Source of the DNA: a bacterium
Lineage (GTDB): Bacteria > UBA9089 > UBA9088
DNA: 5,678 nt
Direction of reading: 5' to 3'
NCBI GenBank assembly: GCA_040756715.1
Contig: JBFLYE010000101.1
Location: forward strand, 1 to 5,678
Made by a program: the position numbers and the translations under genes. This document shows, piece by piece, positions 1 to 5,678 of this stretch (positions are counted from its first letter, which is position 1; each line of letters starts with the position of its first letter). The notes below the pieces were generated by a model, which ran no database searches, was not told the DNA's origin, and saw nothing but the letters and a program-made list of their open reading frames with translations.

Positions 1-39
1 GAAAGAGAAATGTTAAATTTTGAGGGAGATTTTTTAATC

Positions 40-141
40 ACGAATGAAACGAATAACAGAAAGCGAATGGCAGCGAATGATTCGAATATTCGCTTAAATT
101 CGCTATCATTTAAGCAATTCGTTTTTATAAACAATTCGTTT
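40..141. repeat. CGAAT-rich imperfect palindromic intergenic repeat
   Basis: The left half carries repeated CGAAT words (ACGAAT, AAACGAAT at 47-54, AGCGAAT at 62-68 and 72-78) and the right half carries their complement (ATTCGCT at 98-104, ATTCGTTT at 117-124 and again at 134-141). A perfect 10-base palindrome, CGAATATTCG, lies at 83-92. The pair 72-78/98-104 is a perfect 7-base inverted repeat around it, and 47-54 pairs perfectly with 117-124. This is a degenerate hairpin-forming repeat, of the kind found as many interspersed intergenic copies in some bacterial genomes. No coding function is visible. A role in folding of the transcript leader, or in ending an upstream transcript, is only inference. 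Confidence 0.6.
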
Positions 142-163
142 CTCCCTCTTTAATGAGGAAGCT

Positions 164-194
164 TAAACACATATTAAGGAGACTAAACACATAC
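164..194 (+). repeat. Two direct copies of TAAACACATA upstream of the FIST gene
   Basis: The decamer TAAACACATA occurs at 164-173 and at 184-193, 20 bases apart. The second copy sits in the longer string at 178-194 (GGAG, one extra A, then CTAAACACATAC). That string recurs without the extra A at 2738-2753, after the kinase gene. The copies lie just upstream of the start codon at 205, so they are either part of the 5' leader, a paired regulatory site, or the edge of an interspersed repeat. The sequence does not say which. Confidence 0.5.
176..182 (+). promoter_or_regulatory. Shine-Dalgarno-like AAGGAGA, badly spaced
   Basis: AAGGAGA is a good match to the anti-Shine-Dalgarno sequence, but it ends 22 bases before the ATG at 205, well beyond the usual 5-10 base gap. 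The FIST frame is closed by TAA at 184-186, and no ATG, GTG or TTG lies in frame between that stop and 205. The motif therefore cannot serve a nearer start of the same gene. It may be a chance part of the repeat it overlaps, or it may act through leader folding. Confidence 0.25.
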
Positions 195-204
195 ATTATT
201 TTAT

Positions 205-1362
205 ATGGAAATTGCAATTGGAATAGGAGAGGAAAAACAGGGATTTGAGGCAGGAAAAGAGGCAGCGAAACAGGCTTTTAAGAAAATAGCAAAGCCAAAT
301 CTTGTTATCCTTTTTTCCTCAGTCTCGCTTAATATTCCTGATGTTTTAAGGGGAGTAAGGGAAATATTTAAAGATTGTCAAATTATTGGCTGTTCATCTT
401 CAAAGGAGATAGCATTTGACAGGGTTTTGGATAACTCTTGCGTTTTAATGGCTATTTCCTCTTCCCTTACCATAAAAACTGGGGTAGGAAGGGATTTTTC
501 AAAGGATGCAAGAAAAGCAGGGGAGGAATTGGCAAATAGCCTTATAGAAGGAGTTAAGGAGCCAAGAGGGACACTTTTTCTTTTTTCTGATGGTGTATCG
601 GGAAATGGAACCCAGATGGTTAAAGGCATCTATAATGTTTTAGGGCCTTATGTTCATCTACTTGGTGGTGCAGCAGGTGATAACTGCCAATTTCTTAAAA
701 CCTATCAAATTATAAATGATGAGGTATTGACAGATTCTATTGTAGCAGCCTTGCTTCTTTCAGATACCCCAATAGCTGGTGTTGGAATAAAGCATGGATT
801 TACTCCTTATGGAGATCCTATGGTAATAACAAAGGCGGAAGGAAATAGAATTTATCAGTTAGATGGAAAGCCTGCTTTTGATGCCTATATTTCCCATTTT
901 AAGTTTAAGGAGAAAATAGAGCCAATAGATTTTAGAAAAATTGAGGAAACGCATACCCATCCATTGGGTTCGCCACAGATGGGTGAGGAATACCTAATAA
1001 GACACTTTGTTTGTGCAAACCCTGATAGGTCAATTGTCTGTTCAGCAGAGCTTCCAGAAAATTCTGTGGTCAGGGTAATGAAGGCAACAAAGAATTCCTT
1101 AATTTCCTCTGCATCTTTTGCTTCCAAAGAAGCCCTTGCTTCTTTAAAGGGTAAAAAGGCAAAGGCTGTCCTTATATTTAATTGCATCTCAAGGGTTTGG
1201 ATATTAAATGATGAAGCAGGGAAAGAAATAGATGAAGTAAAAAAGGTCTTTGGAGAAGATGTCCCCCTTTTTGGCTTCTATACCTTTGGAGAGATAGGCC
1301 AATTAAAAGAGGGCCCACCTTTATTTCACAATAAAAGCATTGTTGTTTGTGCCATTATTTAA
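205..1362 (+). CDS. FIST N-/C-domain signal-transduction sensor protein
   Basis: A 385-residue cytoplasmic protein with no signal peptide or membrane segment. It has the two-part FIST architecture (FIST_N then FIST_C), a predicted small-ligand-binding sensory module found with histidine kinases, diguanylate cyclases and chemoreceptors. Visible hallmarks are the N-terminal GIG...FEAGKEAAKQA helix (residues 6-24), the IIGCSSSKEI strand-turn of FIST_N, LGGAAGD at 153-159, HTHPLG in the middle of the protein, IFNCISR at 324-330, and the closing GFYTFGEIG at 357-365 followed by the F-H-N segment that ends FIST_C proteins. Length is normal for a stand-alone FIST protein. ATG 205 is the only usable start after the in-frame stop at 184. 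Its stop codon overlaps the start of the histidine kinase by one base (TAATG), so the two should be translationally coupled and probably act in one pathway. The family assignment is confident. The ligand cannot be read from the sequence; amino acids have been proposed for the family. Confidence 0.88.
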   Translation: MEIAIGIGEEKQGFEAGKEAAKQAFKKIAKPNLVILFSSVSLNIPDVLRGVREIFKDCQIIGCSSSKEIAFDRVLDNSCVLMAISSSLTIKTGVGRDFSKDARKAGEELANSLIEGVKEPRGTLFLFSDGVSGNGTQMVKGIYNVLGPYVHLLGGAAGDNCQFLKTYQIINDEVLTDSIVAALLLSDTPIAGVGIKHGFTPYGDPMVITKAEGNRIYQLDGKPAFDAYISHFKFKEKIEPIDFRKIEETHTHPLGSPQMGEEYLIRHFVCANPDRSIVCSAELPENSVVRVMKATKNSLISSASFASKEALASLKGKKAKAVLIFNCISRVWILNDEAGKEIDEVKKVFGEDVPLFGFYTFGEIGQLKEGPPLFHNKSIVVCAII

Positions 1363-2546
1363 TGAAAAGCCTTGAGGAAAAGCTAAAACATCTTTCAATT
1401 CTATATTCAGTTGCCGCAAGTATAGGTGCTACAACCTCATCTAATGAGGTTTTAAAGGTTGTTCTGGATGAGGCAATTGAGTTTTTAAGGGCAGAAATAG
1501 GGGTTATTTTGCTGCTAAATGAGGAAAAAAATATATTTTTTATTAAGGAAAAAATAGGCTTAAAAATGGAGGGTGAAATAAGCAATGATGAATGGCTGAT
1601 AAAAGAGATAGTAAATAAAGAGGAGCCCATAATTACATCAAAAGAAACCCCTATTTTCTTACCATACAAACCAAAAACAATAATTGCCTTTCCTGTAAGG
1701 GTAAAGAATGATATAAAGGCTATTCTTTTATTGGGAAAGATCAGTTCCTCAAAAATCAGCAGGGAGGAGAAATGGATTTTAACCATTATGGTCAACAGGC
1801 TGGGCGTTGCCTTAGAAACATCAGGGCTTTATAAAGAGCTTAAAGAGGTAAGGGATGAGCTTATTGAAAAGGAGCGTCTTGCTACCCTTGCCCAGATTGC
1901 CCAGGAAGCCGCACATGAGATAAGAAATCCCCTGAATGTAATAAAGGCTGGGATGTATCTTTTAGACAAAAGGTTTAAAAGCGATGCCTGGTTTAAAGAA
2001 AAGATCAATCGGATGGAGGAGGCGGCAAATAGGGTAGAAAAATATATTGAAGAGCTTTTAGGCCTCTCAAGGCTCCCTATATTTGAAATAAAGGATGTAG
2101 ACATAAACAAGATAGTTAATGAGGCTTTGATAGAATTTGGTATAGATAGGCTTTTTGAAATAGAGGTAGTAAAAAATTTAGAAAATATTCCTATTATAAA
2201 GGGAGACCCTGATAGATTAAGGGATGCCTTTGTTAATGTGATTAGAAATTCCTACGAGGCAATAGACCACAGGGGAAAAATAGAATTTACCACAAAACCC
2301 CTTGATTTTGGGGTTGAAATAGAGGTCTCTGATACAGGGTGTGGAATAAACGAAGAACATATAAAAGATGTATTTAATCCATTCTTTACCACAAAGAGAA
2401 AGGGAACAGGGTTGGGTCTTGCTATTGTAAAGAGGATAATCGATGCACATAAGGGAGAAATAAGAATAGAGAGCAAAAAAGGGGTTGGAACAAGATTTAT
2501 TATCTTTCTTCCCTACAATAGTCGTACGTGTTTAGCTAATGCTTAA
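1362..2546 (+). CDS. Soluble GAF-domain sensor histidine kinase
   Basis: A 394-residue kinase without membrane segments. Order: GAF-like sensor domain (about 10-155, starting LSILYSVAASIGA), a charged coiled-coil linker (YKELKEVRDELIEKERLATL), a HisKA dimerisation domain and a HATPase_c domain. The phospho-acceptor is His185 in the H-box AAHEIRNPL. The ATP-binding boxes are intact: N-box Asn296 (DAFVNVIRNSYEA), G1 DTGCG at 324-328, F-box FNPFFTTK, and G2 GTGLGLA from 348. It should autophosphorylate and pass phosphate to a response regulator, but none is encoded here. I chose ATG 1362 over the in-frame TTG at 1347: it overlaps the FIST stop as TAATG, has no Shine-Dalgarno of its own, and so is best explained by reinitiation after FIST. 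The last residues, after the conserved FIIFLP strand (about NSRTCLANA), are encoded across a 14-base repeat arm (2524-2537), so the tail is probably not family-conserved. Confidence 0.9.
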   Translation: MKSLEEKLKHLSILYSVAASIGATTSSNEVLKVVLDEAIEFLRAEIGVILLLNEEKNIFFIKEKIGLKMEGEISNDEWLIKEIVNKEEPIITSKETPIFLPYKPKTIIAFPVRVKNDIKAILLLGKISSSKISREEKWILTIMVNRLGVALETSGLYKELKEVRDELIEKERLATLAQIAQEAAHEIRNPLNVIKAGMYLLDKRFKSDAWFKEKINRMEEAANRVEKYIEELLGLSRLPIFEIKDVDINKIVNEALIEFGIDRLFEIEVVKNLENIPIIKGDPDRLRDAFVNVIRNSYEAIDHRGKIEFTTKPLDFGVEIEVSDTGCGINEEHIKDVFNPFFTTKRKGTGLGLAIVKRIIDAHKGEIRIESKKGVGTRFIIFLPYNSRTCLANA

Positions 2547-2753
2547 TCTATCCTAAACTTAGGAAAGAAGATATGGAAAATTCTAAATACATAAGCACGA
2601 AATTCTAAACAAATTCAAAGCACAAAATCCAAATGACCAAAACAATGGCCGATGTTTTTGGATTTTGAACATTTGGATTTTGATATTGTTTAGGATTTTG
2701 AATTTAGAATTTATTAAAGATTGATACTTTTTATGTTGGAGCTAAACACATAC
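2524..2753. repeat. 230-base element with 14-base inverted ends in the convergent gap
   Basis: GTACGTGTTTAGCT at 2524-2537 and AGCTAAACACATAC at 2740-2753 are inverted copies matching at 13 of 14 bases. Between them lies a long AT-rich imperfect palindrome (separate entry). There is no transposase or open frame of note inside, so if it is mobile it is non-autonomous (MITE-like). I see no clear target-site duplication. The left arm is inside the 3' end of the histidine kinase gene. Further copies of the arm's core word occur only in direct orientation (164, 184, 2769), so the 'terminal inverted repeat' reading is tentative; it may instead be one member of a dispersed short-repeat family. Confidence 0.4.
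2578..2712. repeat. Long imperfect palindrome, possible two-way terminator
   Basis: The outer arms AAATTCTAAAT (2578-2588) and ATTTAGAATTT (2702-2712) pair perfectly over 11 bases. A middle segment (about 2601-2612 against 2688-2699, TTCTAAACAA type) pairs with a mismatch. CAAAATCCAAATG (2623-2635) pairs perfectly with CATTTGGATTTTG (2670-2682) over 13 bases. The innermost CCAAAACA (2637-2644) faces TGTTTTTGG (2653-2661). The right arm holds a near-tandem repeat, TTTGGATTTTGA at 2657-2668 and 2672-2683, with a degenerate third copy (TTAGGATTTTGA) at 2690-2701. It fills the space between two convergent genes, so transcripts from either side would carry a long AU-rich hairpin. Bidirectional termination or RNA 3'-end protection is inferred from position; there is no classic GC stem with a U-run. 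Confidence 0.6.
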
Positions 2754-2778
2754 CAATAGTCTAACCGCTAAACATATA
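2743..2778 (+). repeat. Direct repeats TAAACACATA / TAAACATATA
   Basis: TAAACACATA at 2743-2752 is followed 26 bases on by TAAACATATA at 2769-2778, which differs by one base. They are in the same orientation as the pair upstream of the FIST gene, and each is preceded by GC (GCTAAACA). They lie just after the aspS stop codon, on the side where its transcript ends. Together with 164-194 they bracket the FIST/kinase pair with the same short word. The function is unknown. Confidence 0.45.
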
Positions 2779-2779
2779 C

Positions 2780-4495
2780 CTAAATCCTAATCCCCAATTC
2801 CTTTAATTGCTCCTTTGATACCTTAAATGGTGCATCGGTTAATGGGCAAACACCAGCCTGGGTCTTTGGAAAGGCAATAACATCGCGGATTGACCCTGCA
2901 TTTACCATAAGCATAAGAAGCCTATCAAGGCCAAGGGCAATACCACCGTGTGGCGGTGCACCATAGGATAAAGCCTCTAAAAGGAATGAGAATTCCTTTT
3001 CTGCCTCTTCTTTTATCCCAAGGCTTTTAAATGCCATCCTTTGAATATCTGGTTTATGGATTCTTAAAGAGCCGCCACCTATCTCGCATCCATTCAAGAC
3101 AAGGTCATAAGCCCTTGCCCTTATTTTTTCACAATTGGATGAAAACAGGGGAAAATCAGCCTCAAAGGGTAAGGTAAATGGGTGATGGGAGGGTTTAAGA
3201 TTGCCATCCTTATCCTTTTCAAAAAGGGGTGGCTCAATTATCCATAAAAAATTAAAGCCTGGCTCTGGCTTTCCAAATTTAAGCCTTAAAGCTGCTAAAG
3301 TATCGCAAACAACCCTTTCTTTATCTGCTACAATAAGGATGAAAGAAGAATCCTTTGCTTGAAATACCTCTCCTACCCTTTTAAGCTCATCCTCCTTAAA
3401 AAACTTGGCAATTGGCGAGGATAAAGAATCCCCTTCTACCTTAAACCAGCAAAGGCCAGATGCTCCAAATCCCTTTGCAAATTCAATAAGCTCGTCAATC
3501 TCTTTCCTTGAAAGATTATATCCAGCTACATTTATCCCCCTTATTGCCTCTTTTTCTTTAAATATTTTAAAATCCGAGGATGAAAGGAAAGAAAGGTCTT
3601 TTATTTTAAGCTCAAACCTTGTGTCTGGCTTATCGCTTCCGTATTCAAGCATTGCATCCCTATATTTTAGCCTGGGAAATGGTGTTTTTATAGGCTTTTT
3701 TAAAACATTCTCAAATATGTCCTTTATCAAGCCCTCAATTACATTATAAATATCCTCCTCGCTAATAAAAGATGCCTCAAGATCAAGCTGGGTGAATTCT
3801 GGTTGCCTATCTGCCCTTAAATCCTCATCCCTAAAGCACCTTGCAATTTGAAAATATTTCTCAAATCCAGCCACCATAAGGATTTGCTTGAATAATTGGG
3901 GAGATTGTGGCAAGGCATAGAATGAACCCAGAGAGAGCCTTGATGGAACAAGGAAATCCCTTGCTCCCTCGGGTGTGCTTTTTATAAGGTGTGGTGTCTC
4001 TATTTCAAAAAAGCCGTTCTTGCTCAAAAAATCCCTTATCCTTTGATAAACCTCAGATTTTAAAATGATATTCTTTTGCATAAAATCCCTCCTTAGGTCA
4101 AGGTATCTATACTTTAGCCTTAATTCCTCCTTTACCTCAGAATATTCAGCAATTTCAAAGGGAGGGGTCTTTGCTTCATTAAGGATTTCAAGGCCTAAGA
4201 CAATTACCTCTATTTCTCCTGTTTTTAAATGGGGGTTTTCAGAGCCTTTTGGCCTCCTGGAAACCCTTCCGCTTACCTTAATTACCCATTCATTCCTTAA
4301 GCTATGGGCTTTAATATGGGAGGCTCCATCTATTTCTGGATTAAAGACAAGCTGGATAATTCCAGAGATATCCCTTAGGTCTATAAAGATTAAGCCACCG
4401 TGATCCCTCCTTTTATTCACCCAGCCACAAAGGGTAACATCCAAGCCTACATCCTCAAGGCTTAATTCTGTATTTTTATGTGTTCGGTAAATCAT
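2780..4495 (-). CDS. aspS: Aspartyl-tRNA synthetase, probably non-discriminating (Asp/Asn) type
   Basis: A 571-residue class IIb synthetase that charges tRNA-Asp with aspartate in the cytoplasm. It is full length for the bacterial type: N-terminal OB-fold anticodon domain (about 1-105), catalytic core, GAD insertion (about 280-410) and C-terminal core. Seen: CGWVNKRRDHGG (23-34), motif 1 region GFFEIETPHL (161-170), QSPQLFKQ (197-204), motif 2 FRDEDLRADRQPEFTQLD (221-238), and motif 3 PPHGGIALGLDR ending at Arg525. The ending LKELGIRI is typical. I chose ATG 4495 because MIYRTHKNTEL matches the family N-terminus; the in-frame TTG at 4522 would add nine unconserved residues. No strong Shine-Dalgarno precedes it. 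His32 and Gly84 (RRDHGG, RPKG) align by my count with the positions reported for the non-discriminating Pseudomonas AspRS, which suggests it may also aspartylate tRNA-Asn for GatCAB amidation. The gene converges on the histidine kinase and lies 135 bases downstream of hemA. Confidence 0.97.
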   Translation of the reverse strand: MIYRTHKNTELSLEDVGLDVTLCGWVNKRRDHGGLIFIDLRDISGIIQLVFNPEIDGASHIKAHSLRNEWVIKVSGRVSRRPKGSENPHLKTGEIEVIVLGLEILNEAKTPPFEIAEYSEVKEELRLKYRYLDLRRDFMQKNIILKSEVYQRIRDFLSKNGFFEIETPHLIKSTPEGARDFLVPSRLSLGSFYALPQSPQLFKQILMVAGFEKYFQIARCFRDEDLRADRQPEFTQLDLEASFISEEDIYNVIEGLIKDIFENVLKKPIKTPFPRLKYRDAMLEYGSDKPDTRFELKIKDLSFLSSSDFKIFKEKEAIRGINVAGYNLSRKEIDELIEFAKGFGASGLCWFKVEGDSLSSPIAKFFKEDELKRVGEVFQAKDSSFILIVADKERVVCDTLAALRLKFGKPEPGFNFLWIIEPPLFEKDKDGNLKPSHHPFTLPFEADFPLFSSNCEKIRARAYDLVLNGCEIGGGSLRIHKPDIQRMAFKSLGIKEEAEKEFSFLLEALSYGAPPHGGIALGLDRLLMLMVNAGSIRDVIAFPKTQAGVCPLTDAPFKVSKEQLKELGIRI

Positions 4496-4546
4496 TTTTA
4501 TAGTATGCCTAGAGCTTGGCAAAAAGTAAACAATGGCTTCGCTTTC

Positions 4547-4611
4547 CCTTATGATTTAAGATTTATGATTTATTTAACATTTTTTAGTTTATTAGTTCTC
4601 TTGTCATAAGG
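4547..4611. repeat. Short inverted and tandem repeats in the hemA-aspS spacer
   Basis: CCTTATGA (4547-4554) and TCATAAGG (4604-4611) are a perfect 8-base inverted pair around a very AT-rich interior. Inside and overlapping the left arm, TTATGATTTA is repeated at 4549-4558 and 4563-4572, a 14-base period. The 135-base spacer between the hemA stop and the aspS start contains no gene. The paired arms could form a weak stem in the hemA 3' transcript or be a remnant of an interspersed repeat. I could not identify a convincing aspS promoter. Confidence 0.35.
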
Positions 4612-4630
4612 TGCGTAGATTACATAAATT

Positions 4631-5623
4631 CTAACCCCTAAACCCTAAATTCATAATGGATTGTATTTCTTGTTTAATTATTGCCTCTGCCTTTTTTCTT
4701 CCGTATTCTCTTGTTTTAAGGGTCTTATTTATAACCTCTTGAAAAGAGTCAAGATTATAAAGAAAAACACCTGGAGCCCTTCCTATATTTGGCTCGATAT
4801 CCCTTGGAATAGCAAGGTCAATTAAAACCAAAGGGTTTTTCCTTTTCTCTGGAATATCTTTTATGATATAATGGGGTGATGATGTTTGCGAAATAAGAAG
4901 ATCACATTCAGACAGTTTTTCAAAGCAATCCTTAAGATGTAGGGCAATTCCATTAAATCTTTTTGCTAATTCATCTGCCCTTTTAAAGGTTCTACTTCCC
5001 ACAAAAATGGTTTTTACACCCTTATCAACCAGGTGCTTTAGGGTTACTGAAGATATTTTTCCTGCTCCAATGACGATTGTTGTTTTATCCCTTAAATCCC
5101 CTAATTTCTCAGAGGCTATGCGGCAGGCAATAGATGGGATTGAGTAATTCCCCTTTGCAATATCTGTCTCTGTCCTTATCCTTTTTGCTACTCTGAATGA
5201 ATGTTGAAATATGGTATTTATTGTTTTGCCTGTTGTTTTATTTTCACAAGCAATCCTGTAGGCACTTTTAAGCTGACCAAGGACTTCCACCTCGCCAATC
5301 ACCATTGAATCCAACGATCCTGCAACCCTAAAGAGATGCTTTAATGCCTCTGCTTGGGAAAAAAAATAAAATCGCTCTAAAAGGCTTAAGTCTATTTTAA
5401 AGAAGCCTTTTATATAATCCGTAAGCCTCTCCCTTAAGCTATTCCTTGAATCTGCTACATAAACCTCTGTCCTGTTACAGGTTGAAAGAAGGACAATTTC
5501 CTCAAATGCCCTTTTTGCAAATCTTAAGCCATCTTTAAGGGAAGAAGAATTTAGGGCTACCATTTCCCTTAATTCCCCTTTGGCTACTTTATGATTTATT
5601 CCCAAAACAGCAAAGATTTTCAT
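4631..5623 (-). CDS. hemA: Glutamyl-tRNA reductase, short form lacking the dimerisation domain
   Basis: A 330-residue enzyme that reduces glutamate on Glu-tRNA to glutamate-1-semialdehyde with NADPH, the first committed step of the C5 route to haem, sirohaem and corrinoids. The catalytic domain is intact: GINHKVA (8-14), nucleophile Cys49 in STCNRTEVY, His96 in HLFRVAGSLDSMVIGEVEVLGQLKSAY. The NADPH-binding fold has VIGAGKI (184-190), SRT and LVLIDLAIPRDIEP, followed by the NLDSFQEV start of the long linking helix. Family members are usually about 400-450 residues; this one stops inside or just after that helix (KKAEAIIKQEIQSIMNL), so the C-terminal dimerisation domain is missing. I chose ATG 5623 because MKIFAVLGINHK matches the family start; the in-frame TTG at 5641 adds six unconserved residues. 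Only a weak AGG lies before it. It precedes aspS on the same strand, and a pathway partner such as hemC or hemL is not in the window. Confidence 0.95.
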   Translation of the reverse strand: MKIFAVLGINHKVAKGELREMVALNSSSLKDGLRFAKRAFEEIVLLSTCNRTEVYVADSRNSLRERLTDYIKGFFKIDLSLLERFYFFSQAEALKHLFRVAGSLDSMVIGEVEVLGQLKSAYRIACENKTTGKTINTIFQHSFRVAKRIRTETDIAKGNYSIPSIACRIASEKLGDLRDKTTIVIGAGKISSVTLKHLVDKGVKTIFVGSRTFKRADELAKRFNGIALHLKDCFEKLSECDLLISQTSSPHYIIKDIPEKRKNPLVLIDLAIPRDIEPNIGRAPGVFLYNLDSFQEVINKTLKTREYGRKKAEAIIKQEIQSIMNLGFRG

Positions 5624-5678
5624 CCTAAAATCTAAACTCAAGGGTTCTCACAAAAACCATAGTCAATATCAGAGATTC

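Noticed and set aside
1-153. Plus-strand frame open from the first base to a TAA at 151-153, a possible tail of an upstream gene.
   Set aside because: About two thirds of it runs through the CGAAT repeat, composition is low complexity (many N, F, L) and only 50 codons are visible. The other two frames stop at 13-15 and 21-23, so an upstream gene could equally end there.
1347-1361. TTG start at 1347 for the histidine kinase.
   Set aside because: It adds five residues by overlapping the FIST 3' end without a ribosome-binding site; the TAATG overlap at 1362 is the usual coupled arrangement.
1355-1795. 146-codon minus-strand open frame opposite the kinase GAF domain.
   Set aside because: It is the antisense shadow of the kinase, with a serine/phenylalanine/isoleucine-rich translation typical of reversed AT-rich coding sequence and no recognisable motif.
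2551-2564. TCCTAA-AC-TTAGGA inverted repeat after the kinase as an intrinsic terminator.
   Set aside because: The stem is only 5-6 AT-rich pairs with a tiny loop, and it is followed by AAGAAG instead of a T-run.
2524-2778. CRISPR array suggested by repeated short words.
   Set aside because: Repeats are about 10-15 bases, degenerate and palindromic, with no regular 28-37 base repeats or unique spacers and no cas genes nearby.
4496-4522. TTG start at 4522 for aspS.
   Set aside because: The nine added residues (PSSRHTIK region) have no match to the family N-terminus, while ATG 4495 gives the expected M-x-Y-R-T-H-K beginning.
4555-4630. Sigma-70-type promoter for aspS in the hemA-aspS spacer.
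   Set aside because: ATGACA on the minus strand resembles a -35 box, but no good -10 box sits about 17 bases away; in such AT-rich DNA partial matches are expected by chance.

Overview
The window is AT-rich, with short intergenic regions that carry low-complexity palindromic repeats and heavy AGG/AGA arginine and ATA isoleucine codon use. It looks like a chromosomal piece of a bacterium, most likely an uncultivated lineage. The enzymes are bacterial in type (bacterial-length AspRS, C5-pathway glutamyl-tRNA reductase), but I cannot assign a phylum from sequence alone.

Layout. (1) Positions 1-204 hold no clear gene. They carry a palindromic repeat built on the word CGAAT (about 40-141) and two copies of the word TAAACACATA. 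(2) Positions 205-2546, plus strand, are a two-gene signalling unit. A cytoplasmic FIST-domain sensor (205-1362) shares one base (TAATG) with a soluble GAF-domain histidine kinase (1362-2546). No response regulator is in the window. (3) Positions 2547-2779 are a convergent gap filled by a long imperfect palindrome with near-identical 14-base inverted ends; the left end lies inside the last codons of the kinase. (4) Positions 2780-4495, minus strand, are aspS, a complete aspartyl-tRNA synthetase whose two anticodon-domain positions look like the non-discriminating (Asp/Asn) type. (5) Positions 4496-4630 are a repeat-bearing spacer. (6) Positions 4631-5623, minus strand, are hemA, glutamyl-tRNA reductase, with complete catalytic and NADPH domains but no room for the usual C-terminal dimerisation domain. 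Positions 5624-5678 are the edge upstream of hemA.

The FIST protein and kinase probably form one ligand-sensing pathway: FIST binds a small molecule and the kinase relays the signal to an unlinked regulator. aspS and hemA share a strand and both use tRNA (charging tRNA-Asp and possibly tRNA-Asn; reducing Glu-tRNA to start haem synthesis), but the 135-base gap leaves co-transcription open. I see no phage, CRISPR, transposase or defence gene. The points most worth a second look are the coupled FIST/kinase pair, the short HemA, the predicted AspRS specificity, and the repeats that bracket the signalling pair.
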